Notes: generated from the letters alone by a model not told the origin. Numbered from the stretch's first letter, positions 52,677 through 63,480 are shown. The stretch is DNA of 64,000 bases from Bremia lactucae (GCF_004359215.1 NC_090624.1:1846503-1910502); one strand, 5' to 3'. Made by a program: numbers and translations.

Positions 52677-55600
52677 ATGCCGACTCCAGACGTCGACGAG
52701 AACGACCTTGCTGGGGGTCGGCGAAGTCTGAGGTCCATTCACAGTATCAAAAAAAGTAGCCAGTGGCACCGAAAACGGCGGTATACTAGCGCTGAATCGA
52801 ATTCTTTCTCTCGCGTCGAGTACCGAGACCGTGCAACATCCGATTGGGACGAACGTGAGGCTACCAATCGACCGCTTACGAAAGAAGCTTCTATTTTGTT
52901 TAAAGATCTGACTAGATTAGCGGATAACAACGAGCCAGTGCATTATGACACCTTCCGACAGAGTTCCGTGCTCCGCCATAGTAGAAATAGCGAAGCGATT
53001 CATCACAATGTAATGTTTAACGAAGAACGAAAGGAACAAAAGACAGAAGACGAAACAACGGGACAGCTTAATACGGAGCTACTTGAAGCCTATTTAGCCT
53101 ACTGCAAGTCCATTGGGCACGAACCGAATATCACCATAAGCGACGAGACACTTTCGAAAGAAAGTGATAACGAACGAAGTGGCACGGACACCTTAGCGGC
53201 TGCGTATACCCCCGAGCGACCCGCTGTGCCAGTAACCCACCATTTCTGGACCGGATGGTTAGGCACTCGGTACAGCAAACAGCGAGGGTGCGTTCAATTC
53301 TGGGCGTGGCTTGGAATTGGGGTTGGTGTTGCCGTTTGGTTGGGGGTTTCACTCTCCGGATTGCATCTAAATGAAGTGCTACATTTAGATGCATTTATAG
53401 TCCAAAAAAGTCAAGTGACGCAGGATTATACGTATCTCCATTTCTTGGATAAAGTGGATTTTTATCTGACGTACACTATTGAAACGTCGAGTTCGGAGAT
53501 AGTCCCCCCTTTGAACAACTCGTCGTCTTATTTTAATGCATTGCTAATGTACAAAACCGAGTATGAACACTATACGCGAGGTGAACCGTTTCAATATGTG
53601 ACCAAAGGCTCCATACTTCATACGACGTCCGCGCACTTGCCACGTACGTATATTGACAATACCGAAGGCAAGAGTTTATATTTTGTTATTCAACCGTGTC
53701 ACCTCGCACGAGCTCCTACGAAAAACTATTGTCGATCATTTCAATTGCCTTCGAGTGTTTCTTCAAAGGAGAAAATCTATCATTTGAATAACAAAGCCCG
53801 CATGCGTCACCACGCTGCGTGGGAACACTTTGACGTCACGTACATTTCCGTGAATCCCATGCCCGTGTCCTGTCGATCTTCGGGTATTGTCGGAAGTGCG
53901 TATTTGCTCTTGTTCTTACCGTACATTATCATCACATTATTTGGCTTGCGTCTTTTTCAAATGGTGATCCATTGCGAGAGTTTTCGTCAAAATATTGAAC
54001 GCACATATGCCCGAGAGTTAAGTGTCCCGGAGAATGAAGTCGACTATTGGCAACCCGTGCCATGGGATCGAAAAGTACCGAAAACGAGGCTTTGTGGTCC
54101 ATGTTGTTGGCAGAAATGCCGTCGTCCGTATGAACCTTTTTACACGTGGTGGCGTCATGAAAATTACTTTACGTGGATGTTGTATCCGTATCGAAACGAG
54201 CAGCTCTCACGTGGGGAACGCACGCTCATTGTCGTGTGTTCCTTATACATTACGTTCTACGTTGTCTTTCTTATCGTCATGCTCCGCGATTCGTGGGGTG
54301 AAGACATGACCATTTTCAAGTCCGTGGTTGTGTATACGATTCTCGCAGGGGTTTTGCCATCCGGCGGCAAAGCAATTTTTAAAGAACTTTTTAAACTTAT
54401 ATTTCGACAACGACGCAAGTATTTTCGAAATAAAGCCAGTGGGCGTGATCTCGAGACATTTTCCTTTCGAGTGGCGTTTTTTCTTCAATTGCTTGTTGTA
54501 ATTCTTTTAACGTTAGTACAAGGTCCAATTTTTTATATTTGGACGTTCCGGAGTTGTTTGTTTTTACAACATTTTATTTATTATGGGGTGTTGGCGGCTG
54601 TTGCTCGAATGTCGCTCTTGGGGCTCGTGCCGGACTTGGTGTGGTATCTAATCCTCAAGACATGGGGATGGAAGGATTTGTGTCCGTATTGTACGGAACG
54701 TATTAAACACTGCGACTGTTTTAATGACGAAGTGCTGGTCTTGGCCATTGAGCACCTTGGACCAAAGTGGACGCTCATTCGAGACCTGGATCGGCTTTTA
54801 GCGAAAGAGGCTCAGTATGAATCGCAATTTACTTTGTATACCTCGGAACAATTACGCGAACGATGGGACGTGATTGTCGAACGAGCAGAAACACACATGA
54901 CAAAAGTTGCCAAGCTTCGTATGTATTGTCACAAGAAGCAACAAGATGCTTGTTGTACGTCCCGAGTTTTGACACGAAAAGATCACGTCTTATCAAGCTC
55001 GCATTGCGACTTGGAAAACGCACTTGCGAAGGAAGGAATCGAGTCGACTATGCCACTTTGTCATGTGCGTGAAGAAAAGATTTTGGCATTGCATAGTAAA
55101 ATTCAATTGGATGCGTTTGAGAAACATTACGACTCGACGATTGCCGAGGTGTTTACTGCGCTTGCAAGGTCCGTGAAGAGCCGACGTCGTCACGAAGTAT
55201 TAAAGACATGTATGCATGTAGAAGGATTCCACGACATGGTTGAGAGGAAGAGTTTGTGTAGAAATAGCGACGTTAGGGAGACTGGAGAGACCATGTGGGT
55301 CTTTGATACACCGGCACAGCGTCTCGAACGACGACAAGAGGAAAAGTGGCAACGAAAACGCGCGTTTCGGATATTAAAAGACGTTGAGATGGAAAGTAGT
55401 AAAGACTTGTCAGTCGAAGCAGCATCGTCTCCGTCTAGTTTTGATCAAAAGACGCAATGGATGTCGCTTGAAACAGCGCCGAATCGATTGGAAAATCGAC
55501 AAGAAGAGAAAAAAATGATTGTCACGCCACATTCGACGTGTAGTAACACGAAAAGGGAGCAAGATAGCCTTGATCGGGATGGCTACAATAGCGATAAAAG

Positions 55601-55763
55601 CGTGGACGACTTGGAGCGTGGCGAGGCTCATTCTACTTTGTCTGCTCGTACAGACGTTCACACAGTCACTGAACGAAGGACAAGTCGAGTGCGACGATTT
55701 TTAGCATTTGCTGAAGCATTTACAGCATGTCTATCGGCCTACAACCCAAAGGCACAATCTTAA
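52677..55763 (+). CDS. Multi-pass membrane protein, unrecognised
   Basis: 1,028 residues from the first in-frame ATG (52677; the frame is open 18 bases further to a TTG). A ~205-residue polar N-terminus is followed by a first membrane segment (~206-228, WAWLGIGVGVAVWLGV). A ~175-residue loop (~229-403) has three Cys and an N-glycosylation sequon (NNSSS). Five more hydrophobic segments follow: ~404-428 (AYLLLFLPYIIITLFGL), ~516-537, ~546-562, ~596-624 (FFLQLLVVILLTLV) and ~630-660. Between the second and third is a Cys-rich loop (CGPCCWQKC); after the sixth is LCPYCTERIKHCDC. The ~370-residue C-terminus is charged and helical. One TM, a large outer loop, then further TMs is reminiscent of polycystin-type or receptor-like proteins, but no signature is found. 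A single exon with no stop indicates a working gene. An A LTR lies close upstream. Confidence 0.8.
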   Translation: MPTPDVDENDLAGGRRSLRSIHSIKKSSQWHRKRRYTSAESNSFSRVEYRDRATSDWDEREATNRPLTKEASILFKDLTRLADNNEPVHYDTFRQSSVLRHSRNSEAIHHNVMFNEERKEQKTEDETTGQLNTELLEAYLAYCKSIGHEPNITISDETLSKESDNERSGTDTLAAAYTPERPAVPVTHHFWTGWLGTRYSKQRGCVQFWAWLGIGVGVAVWLGVSLSGLHLNEVLHLDAFIVQKSQVTQDYTYLHFLDKVDFYLTYTIETSSSEIVPPLNNSSSYFNALLMYKTEYEHYTRGEPFQYVTKGSILHTTSAHLPRTYIDNTEGKSLYFVIQPCHLARAPTKNYCRSFQLPSSVSSKEKIYHLNNKARMRHHAAWEHFDVTYISVNPMPVSCRSSGIVGSAYLLLFLPYIIITLFGLRLFQMVIHCESFRQNIERTYARELSVPENEVDYWQPVPWDRKVPKTRLCGPCCWQKCRRPYEPFYTWWRHENYFTWMLYPYRNEQLSRGERTLIVVCSLYITFYVVFLIVMLRDSWGEDMTIFKSVVVYTILAGVLPSGGKAIFKELFKLIFRQRRKYFRNKASGRDLETFSFRVAFFLQLLVVILLTLVQGPIFYIWTFRSCLFLQHFIYYGVLAAVARMSLLGLVPDLVWYLILKTWGWKDLCPYCTERIKHCDCFNDEVLVLAIEHLGPKWTLIRDLDRLLAKEAQYESQFTLYTSEQLRERWDVIVERAETHMTKVAKLRMYCHKKQQDACCTSRVLTRKDHVLSSSHCDLENALAKEGIESTMPLCHVREEKILALHSKIQLDAFEKHYDSTIAEVFTALARSVKSRRRHEVLKTCMHVEGFHDMVERKSLCRNSDVRETGETMWVFDTPAQRLERRQEEKWQRKRAFRILKDVEMESSKDLSVEAASSPSSFDQKTQWMSLETAPNRLENRQEEKKMIVTPHSTCSNTKREQDSLDRDGYNSDKSVDDLERGEAHSTLSARTDVHTVTERRTSRVRRFLAFAEAFTACLSAYNPKAQS

Positions 55764-56413
55764 ATTTCGTAATTTATAGGGACGGATATGCAAAATTAAT
55801 TATTTTGTAAATTTATATTATACACTTTAAATTTAATTTCTAAAATTAAAAACGATTATTACGAAAATAAATTAAAAATACAATGTAAAAATCAAAACAA
55901 ATTACTCACATATCTAATATTTTAAAAGTTTTAAAAAATAATTTTAAGTACTAATCTATTCTTTTCAAACATTTTGAATAAATAACGTAATTTTATTTAT
56001 TTAATTTTGTTTTGCATATTTCTTAAAAATATAATATAATGTGGAAATAATCGGATTTGAACCAAAAACCTTCAAGTCCCATTTTTCCTTCTTAAAATTT
56101 TTTTTTTTTTTTTAATATCTAAAATTAACCAAATTCTCAATTATAAAAATAATATATTTTAATTAAAATACTGTTTAAATAAATATTGTGGTTGGAATCC
56201 ATACATCAAATAATTGTTTAAATAATTTTCTGCAAGTTTAAAGGTTTAGTGTTTAACTTAAGATACCATCCGCCAGTCTGTCTTTGTTAGAACGCATGAC
56301 AAATATATCGAGTTCGCAAATCTTCCCATTAATTTCAATCATTTTAAATAAAATAAAAATATTTCGAGGACCTTCTGAATTAAAACGCCGATCAAATTGT
56401 ATATACGACACTC
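55764..56413. other. AT-rich intergenic region
   Basis: Strongly AT-rich with a T16 run at about 56098-56113 and no plausible gene. It contains the 3' flank of the membrane protein gene and the 5' flank of the hydrolase gene. Confidence 0.6.
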
Positions 56414-57850
56414 ATGGGAAACGTAATCTCGGGTCTGGCGTCGCGACCTACGTTGGCTCTATTACTCGTTTGTGTCGGCCACAAAGCTTTCAGTCACATT
56501 ATCTTCTCGCGCTTCCTGCGCTGGTATATCGCTGAGACCCCTCGACTTGTTTACAAAGCCACAGATGGCAACAAAAAGCTTTTATCGCATTGTCACACCA
56601 TCAGTGCGTTCGCTTGACCCATTATTTCCTTAAAAAAAAGTAATGTTGCATCTGTGTTGTTGCCTATTTGTAGCATGTGGCAAATATTATCCGCCCTTGC
56701 GTCTGTTTAATGGACATCTGCAAACCCTATTCTTTGCTTTCGATGAAAGCGGCCCGCGAATCAATTACAAGCGCCAAGTGATGCAAATGCCTGATGGTGG
56801 TATCGTTTCGTTAGATTGGGCACTTTTGCATGACGAAAAGGTGCCCAATTTGGTACAAGACCTAAATGCGTCAGCTTCGTCAACTTGGCTGCAAGATGTC
56901 AACCCCACGCAACGAACGATGATTTTGCTACCAGGGCTTACTGGTGGCAGTGCGGAGAATTATATTCGCAAAACTATTGCCAAGCTACATGATTTAAACT
57001 GGCAGTGCGTGGTCCTTAATGCGCGCGGGTGCGCTAACACGCCTTTAACCACACCGCAACTCTTTTGCAGCGCATACACCGAGGATTTGCGCTTTGTGTT
57101 GCAACAATTGGGCACACAGTACCAATTTGCACACGAAGCATTTGTTGCCACCGGCTTTTCGATGGGGTCAAACGTTTTAGTGAAATATTTGGGGGAGGAC
57201 GGGTACCAAACGAACTTGTCGGGTGCAATTTCGATTGGCAATCCCTTTGATTTAACCATTTGCTCAGCCAACTTTGGCAACTCTTTTATTAATCGCATGA
57301 CATATGATAAGGTTCTTACTAAAAATCTTTGTGAACTCTTTTTTGAAAAGGTCTGCCGCAAGAATGTGTCGACATTTGGTATACTTACACTCACTCAATT
57401 CTTTTTGTTAAGTGCAATGCAATAGATCAGTTTAAAAACTTCCCAGGCGTTGATATAAACGCCATCCGCGCCTCTCAAACAGTGCGTGAGTTTGACGATA
57501 CACTCACGAAACATGTTTTTCACTATGACACGGTCGATGACTATTACCACGATGCTGGGTCTGCGAAGAAATTAAGCGGGGTGAAAGTCCCGCTGCTTTG
57601 TATTAATGCAGAGGATGACCCGATCTGTATTCGCTTGGCGTTGCCGAAAGATGAAGAGATTGAAGCTAATCCAAACATTATTTTGTGTTTGACCAAGTCC
57701 GGCGGTCATTTGGCGTTCTACGAAAGCTCATTGAAAGCTTTAGAACATGACACAAAGGATGGGAATCCCAGGTTTAACATGTGGACGATCGATCCCATTG
57801 CCGAATTCGCAGAGGCGGTGCGATTGAAAAAGACCACAGTTGATGCGTAG
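56414..57850 (+). CDS. YheT/ABHD1-3-type alpha/beta hydrolase
   Basis: Three exons, 56414-56603, 56674-57378 and 57426-57850, join to 439 codons (usual family size ~320-460). A Met-Gly-Asn-X-X-Ser start could be N-myristoylated; a hydrophobic segment (TLALLLVCVG, ~13-22) would anchor it to a membrane. Family marks: NGHLQTLF (~76-83), LLPGLTGGSAENYI (~148-161, oxyanion region), NARGCANTPL (~179-188), nucleophile elbow GFSMGSN (Ser ~226), catalytic Asp in NAEDDP (~362) and His in GGHLAF (~393). Relatives include plant EMB8-like proteins and ABHD1/2/3, some of which act as lipases or phospholipases; the substrate here is unknown. It is divergent from nothing nearby and is likely a housekeeping lipid enzyme. 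Intron ends are inferred. Confidence 0.85.
56604..56673 (+). other. Hydrolase intron 1
   Basis: 70 nt, GTGCGT...TTGTAG. It joins A+CA in phase and links the anchor exon to CGKYYPPLRLFNGHLQT. Confidence 0.65.
57379..57425 (+). other. Hydrolase intron 2
   Basis: 47 nt, GTATAC...CAATAG. It joins G+AT, giving VSTF-D-QFKNFPGVD. It is short but in frame; without it the frame stops at TAG 57423-57425. Confidence 0.55.
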
Positions 57851-58768
57851 ATTTGGCCACAATTTTACGAAGAAGCATTGCCATGTAGAATTATTAAATT
57901 CCAGTTAACGATTTTTTCTATGCCTTTTAGAAATTTTGAAAAAGCTTGTAAATGCATCACTCATCATTTCAATGTTTAATACGATCACTGTTAATTTGTA
58001 TTGCTGCTAATAGAGGCACCTCCAGCAATTTCGATACGCCATTAGTGATCTTAGATGTGCTCTTATATCGTGCATTCTTGACGGATTTTTTAACTTCGGA
58101 ACGATGATAGAGTCAAGGACAAATAAGTTTGTGGATATTCCCGAATAAAAGCGTCTTTATATTGCATTATATGAATTGTAAGCTTACCCACTGCTAACAA
58201 CCGGCATAACAACTATAAGTGCGAAAAACAACTGCCTGACCTATTTTTGGCCTGCATAACTATGATTGTGCGAAGAAGAATTCGAGGCGACCTATTATTG
58301 AGATCTTATTCAGATTTTGACTTTGGCCTAGACTAAAATTGCTCCCACTCATTAATAAAATTTGTGATTGGGTGCCCGGTTTAAATTGTATATTTCTCAA
58401 TGAATTTATCTGGCTGGAAATTGTTGGAAATGGAATCTAATACATTGAAAATTATATCCTACAAATTTTATTTTTGGCCTCTGCGTTTGGGCAACGCAGA
58501 CGTTAATTCAAAAAATAAACGATGTGGTAATTCCCAATCGTTTGGGGAATTGAAAAATCAATCCAAGTATTTTTTTGCAATTAGAAATTCATAACAAATT
58601 GGTTGGTGTGCATCGCCCTTGCCTTCCTACAGTTGAACGTGCAATGCTAACGTTCTCATCATAAAAGCAGAGTTTTGCAGCTAAGCTTCACAAGCAATTC
58701 CATTTAAGCATTACAGTTCTAACTCTTTAGCTTTACATTCCTAGCTCGACGGTCACTATTAAGGTCAT
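57851..58768. other. Intergenic region
   Basis: AT-rich. A 64-codon frame at 58400 has no support. TGTTGGAAATGG at 58428 resembles the possible copia LTR start at 43437, with no further evidence. A 7-bp hairpin (CTGCGTT/AACGCAG) is at about 58481-58499. Confidence 0.45.
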
Positions 58769-59139
58769 TGTAACGGGGCACCCTTCGCTTAACAGCACTA
58801 GTCAACGTACGCTGATTACAGTGAAGGTGGGGCGCCTCGACTACTTTACGTACACGACGTGCAGCGGAAGATAATAGGTAGCTTAGTAGTCTAAGCTACC
58901 AGATATTAGTTCTAAGGCTTTCAAATAGGGAAAAGCAAAACTGTTTTTATATATTAAATTCCTACGTAACGATCTTCTATCTACTGCTGACTTCATGATA
59001 TTTATAGCAAACTATGTATGGCGCCTACTTGTGCACCGTACAATCGGGTCTTATGACGATTGGTGGGGTTGATTTAAACTTAAATCAACCTATCAATAGA
59101 TCTAATGACTATATTTATGTAACGGGACACCCCGTTACA
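58769..59139 (-). repeat. Solo LTR (family F, related to A) with target duplication
   Basis: 371 bp, TGTAACGGGGCAC to ACACCCCGTTACA. GTCAT stands on both sides (58764-58768, 59140-59144). Its U3 start (minus) is TGTAACGGG GTGT CCCGTTACA, a perfect 9-bp hairpin. The termini match family A, but the interior is different. Confidence 0.9.
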
Positions 59140-59329
59140 GTCATGATAGGTGTTATTGTCTGTACTTGTATCCGATCCCGCATCGAATGAAACCTCAGTA
59201 GCGCTAGCTCGAAGCAAGCATGCTTGCATAATTCAATGTCAAATGTGGCGTCAAGGGCTGAATATCCTCAGAAATAGATCGCATGTACCGTGAAAGCGTC
59301 GAATTGGCCAAAGCGTTATACCGGCATCG

Positions 59330-59545
59330 TCTCCATCAATCTCTGCCACGTCAATACCATTCGCTTTGAATCGGCAAGAAAGTTATGTGATTGCAAGCAC
59401 AACTGAGGCGAAATATGTTTTAGCACTAGCATACCGGCCACCTAATTCCAAATACAGAGAGGACAGGAGACCCTTCAAAATCGCTTTGGATGTCACCTCA
59501 TACGAATAGCCAATCGTGCCACAGGGAGCTTGCACTAAGACTAAG
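59330..59545 (+). pseudogene. Ty1/copia RNase H remnant, second
   Basis: RQESYVIASTTEAKYVLALAYRPP is the copia QSxVALSTTEAEYxALA block, followed by decayed sequence. Only ~60 codons are recognisable. 59145-59330 before it has no clear frame. Confidence 0.6.
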
Positions 59546-59559
59546 CTACGTTGTTCATA

Positions 59560-60475
59560 TCGTCGTCATCCATCGCAATCCGTTTGCCTTTAGGCATCGG
59601 GTGGTGTGGAATTAATACGCGCTCACCCACGACAACGTCACGAGTCTTAAGTCTTATGTTGTCATACCGTTAAGTGGTAATATTTTCACCCATTTGCAAC
59701 TCTAGTAAAGCATAATCTAGAGTTTTGATCGCAAGCAAGAGATTGACGTTCATTGAGATATCATGGCCATTACGAGACCCCAAAATCCGTAAAAGAATTG
59801 CTGTTATAACAGGTAGTGGCTTTGGCCATATACTCGACTGAAGTGCTGCTCGCTTCCTCTATTGTTATAATGCAGTGGTAATTAGTCATTATATGCCCTT
59901 AATTCCAAGTAGCGACCCCTTCGACCCAAGGACGCACCCGAACATTTGGGAATAAGTAATCAAGCCACAGCTGTGAAGCCAGTGATGATGTCATAGCAGC
60001 AATTGCCGCTCTAGTATTGTCAACAGCGCAAATTGAATCGTTGGTGGCCGCGTCTGGATTGTTCGTTTCCATGACTAGTTTTCAACATTAAAGCCGTGGC
60101 ACGTTGCACGGCTGTCTATCACGCTATAGGTGGTTGCAATAACGTCTTTCTCACTCTAACTGGTATTTTTAAATGCAGAGAGATTTTAATTGCGATTCGG
60201 AGCTTTGACTCCTTCAACCGCTCAAAATATCATTGATGCACCAAAGGGCATCCAAAGTTTGCTAAAATGAAGCATCAAATGGGCGTACCTAGCTTCTTTT
60301 GTCAGTGTGATCGACCAAAATGTAACACTTTCTACGTTACGGAAGCTGGTATGACTCTGACGGCAAAGTCTTGGCGTAGAGCGACTAGAAGAGAAGGAGT
60401 TGTCGCTGTTGAGACCAAATTGAGAAGTGACTGATTGAGCCAAGTAATTATGAATTGCCCTGCGGCCATCTTGAT
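59560..60475 (-). pseudogene. Degenerate unidentified coding region
   Basis: On the minus strand, fragments in alternating frames look coding: MAAGQFI then NYLAQSVTSQFGLNSDN (60463-60222), NPDAATNDSICAVDNTRAAIAAM with LWLDYLFPNVRVRPWVEGVATWN (~60065-59920), GHDISMNVNLLLAIKTLDYALLELQMGENITT (~59770-59675) and VVVGERVLIPHHPMPKGKRIAMDDDD (~59640-59565). Several stops and shifts separate them. No family recognised. It could be a decayed copia gag/protease or a captured host gene. Confidence 0.4.
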
Positions 60476-60499
60476 TTTCTCTTGTACTATCTAGGTCCT

Positions 60500-60762
60500 A
60501 TCCTATGAACTATCATACGTCCATCACATGTGGTATTTACTCTATTAATCATAGTGTATATGAACCTCATTCTGGAACTTACCCCATCTTGAAATATATC
60601 CCATACGGGATTGTATGTGTTCTGAGTATATTTTAAGCCAATCAAATTTAGGTATACTTTCCTTGAAGTTCTATAATCAGAATATTAAAAGAGACAATTA
60701 TGCACATGTATTTATGTCTTATGACTTAGTGCAGTTACTGGTAACACTGCTACTACGTCACA
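60500..60762 (-). repeat. Family E LTR, minus (3' LTR of the E element; left edge approximate)
   Basis: Inner end TACGTCACA (minus TGTGACGTAG), followed by a purine tract (minus AAAAGGAGGTCA, 60763-60774). The sequence 60590-60762 is an inverted match to 63610-63800. The outer end was not found. Confidence 0.65.
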
Positions 60763-60774
60763 TGACCTCCTTTT

Positions 60775-61020
60775 ACGAAGACGGCTAGTTCTTAAACTGC
60801 TTTGGTCGTCTCTTGTTATTCCAGTAAAGGGTAATGAGCCCCAGAGTCTGTGTTAGGTTCTCCGTGAACTCCCAAGTTGCGTCATTTTTTATTTGCCAAG
60901 CCACCATATCATGTACTGTGGCTTTCCCTTGTACTTGCGAGGATTGATGACTGCTTCAACAAATTGTCCTTCGGTTCTATCGGCTAAGACAACCTTGTGC
61001 ACTTGCTGCGTTCGTTTTAA
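60775..61020 (-). pseudogene. E chromodomain
   Basis: Reading frames combine to FVEAVINPRKYKGKPQYMIWWLG (about 60970-60905) and NDATWEFTENLTQTLGLI (~60885-60830), a chromodomain with TWEF in place of WEP. One frameshift between the two halves. Confidence 0.65.
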
Positions 61021-61911
61021 GTCTTTACGATACGTTTAACAAAGACGTGTGAAAATCTGGGTGCAACTTCAATCATTTCGATATTCCCAACTCATAGGAA
61101 TCTTTTAAAATCTTCTTTAACACGGAAAACGGTCTAATGTATCGTGGAGCCAATTTCTTCGACTGTGCATATCCTTTGTGACGAGTGTCCAGGTTCTTGC
61201 CGTCCGAAAGCACTGAGGCGTTGACTTGGAAGTTCTGCACAAGTCTATTCTTGTCGTAGTAGAACTTCATGCGTTGCGTTCTTGCGCTTCACTCATTCGG
61301 TCTTGCGCGGCCTTCAGCAAATCTTGCGCTTTTTTGTCCATACTTTTGAACTCAGGATCCGATGCCACATCATCTGGCAAATAGGGTACATACCCTAAAT
61401 CCGCTTGAAAGGGTGACATTCTGATCGTAGAATGTATTCGTCGGTAGCTAGCTATAGTTATCTTTGTCTGAATAACGACGCCTTGAAGACAGTCTCCGAT
61501 AAAGGATTTATTCTTTCCATCTGGCCGTCAGTTTGAGGTCGAAACGCGGATGACAGTTTTGGGTCCCAATCTCACACACAATACTCTGCCATAACGTAGA
61601 GGTGATTTTGGAATCGCGATCGGAAATAATGCTTGATAGGCCATGATCCACACGTAGTTCTACATGTACGCGTGGTCGATCTACGTTGCTTTGTCGGCTG
61701 TTTTTGTCGCAATAAATTTTACTCGCTTTGTGATGCGATCGACAATCACCATGCTGGCGTTGTTCCCTTCACCACTGGTGAGAAGTGACACGCGAAGTCC
61801 ATCGACCGGTAGGTATATCTAACGGTTGCAGTAGTCCTGGCTATTTTGTTTGCCTTTCCTTATTGCGCTGGTACATCTTGCATGTATTGACATATCGCTG
61901 GATGTACTTCA
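61021..61911 (-). pseudogene. E integrase core and C-terminal region
   Basis: 61270-61073: KLAPRYIRPFSVLKK (C-terminal GPF-like module with Arg for Gly). 61820-61590 in mixed frames: MDFACHFSP, VIVDRITKRVKFIATK (first Asp), ISDRDSKITSTLWQSI (second Asp). The Glu block is decayed near 61520. Confidence 0.65.
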
Positions 61912-62349
61912 TCATCTTTGGCCAGTAGTATCACTTTCGTACTGCCAAGCAGGCTTTGTAACACCCAGGATGCGTGCCGTTACTGCATCGAGATTCTCAC
62001 GGATGACTCGGTACTTGAGATCTCCGTCATTGGAATTGTACAGACGTGGTGTCTCGTCTTCTCCAGCTTGATAGTTCAGCATACTATCTTGTAAGGAATA
62101 CTTGGGCATTGTATCTCCTTGTATCAACTCCTTGATTATCCATTGTAGCTCTCTGTTCCATAGATACATCGCTTTTGCTGTTTTAGCGACCGTCACCTTG
62201 TTTGGGACAATAGGTGCCACAATTTCACGATTCTGAGCAGTATCTAGTAGCTCTTGCAAGCCGACTTGGGCAGCGTTCCGCTCAAATTCCGATTTTTGTG
62301 ATAATGCATCATCGACTATGTTGGTTTCGCCGGCAATCCACTTGAACAA
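61912..62349 (-). pseudogene. E RNase H end and integrase N-terminal region
   Basis: 145 codons: FKWIAGETNIVDDALSQKSEFER (RNase H end, ADALSR variant), then RLYNSNDGDLKYRVIREN, which precedes the zinc motif. The HHCC motif itself is decayed (GVTKPAWQYESD). Confidence 0.65.
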
Positions 62350-62648
62350 TGGTTGGAACTCAGCAAGCTCAATGAACCATCGTGCAAGTCGCCGATTCGT
62401 TTCTTCTGGGTTAAGATCATCTCAATGCTTTTGTGATCCGTTATCACCGTAAATGGTCGATCTCGATGGTATACTCGCCACACTCGAAGATCATGCATTA
62501 TCGCGAGTAGCTCTAGTTTCCGAACAGGATAGTTCAACTTGGCTGGCTCCATCTTTCGACTAGTAAAAGCAATCGGATGCTCAAGCCCTCCCTCTTTGAA
62601 ACAAGAAGTTCCCAATGGCGAACTTCGAGGTGTCCATTCGGCTGCCAA
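62316..62648 (-). pseudogene. E RNase H domain
   Basis: HPIAFTSRKMEPAKLNYPVRKLELLAIMHDLRVWRVY, then FTVITDHKSIEMI: the NYPVxxxELLA and TDHKSL motifs of a gypsy RNase H. The Tyr-X-X-His-Asp-Lys variant of the A/B families is absent. Confidence 0.75.
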
Positions 62649-63480
62649 AAGGTTGGGTAAAGTCAGGAAGGCATAAAACCGGTGGCGATGTCAAGCGTCG
62701 TTTAAGCTCTTTAAAGCAGCTTAATCGATCGGTCGTGAGCTGGATGTGCTCTCGAGATCGTTTGCCTATGATACTATCGTGTAGTGGTCCGAGAACTAGG
62801 CAAAATTCTTACAGAACCGAGAGACGTACGCGGTTGTCCTTAAAAAGCTTTCGATGTGCTTTTCGTCTCGGGAATTGGCCAATCTGCGATAATCTTTACC
62901 TTGTCGGGGTCCATTCGGACGCCTTTTTTTCCTGACGAAGCCCTAGGCACGGAATCACTTCCACGCAAAACTGGCACTTGGACAACTTTATGCAAAGTTG
63001 TTGTTCCTCTCATCGCTTCAGCACTCTGTCTCAAGCCTAAATGTGTTCTTTTACATCTTACGTTGCGTGAAAAAGAAGATGTCGTCAAAGTAGATCTTCA
63101 TAACGTCCTTAAGGGTACAAAAGACCTTTTGCACTATAAGATTAAACATCACAGGACTATCACTGAGTCCTAATGAAGTGGCAATGAATTTGAAAAGACC
63201 GTCAGGTGTTGAAAAGCTGTAAATGAGATATTCGATTCGCGTAGTTAAATTTGGTAGTAACCCCAAAGAAGGTCCATACATGAAAATAATTGGCTAACCG
63301 CCATGGTGTCGTAGGCGTGTTCATGTTTACCTGCACGAATGGCCAACTCTTGTCAATATAAAATTCAGAATTAATTCTCGAAGAATGCAGCCTACGACGC
63401 TACTCCAGTTTGATCCCCAACACGTAAAGATCATGTAACGAAACCGAACTCTAACTAAGATTGCTTTTGTCGCTCTCGCG
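62649..63480 (-). pseudogene. E reverse transcriptase
   Basis: 63281-63051: FSTPDGLFKFIATSLGLSDSPVMFNLIVQKVF, then IYFDDIFFF (active-site YFDD). The Met-Pro-X-Gly-Leu motif is changed to Thr-Ser-Leu-Gly-Leu. 63088-62840: CVPRASSGKKGVRMDPDKVKIIADWPIP (thumb). Fingers to 63480 are in broken frames. Confidence 0.7.

Noticed and set aside
56960..57394. 144-codon minus frame opposite the hydrolase
   Set aside because: Shadow of exon 2 of the hydrolase, which has clear catalytic motifs on the plus strand.
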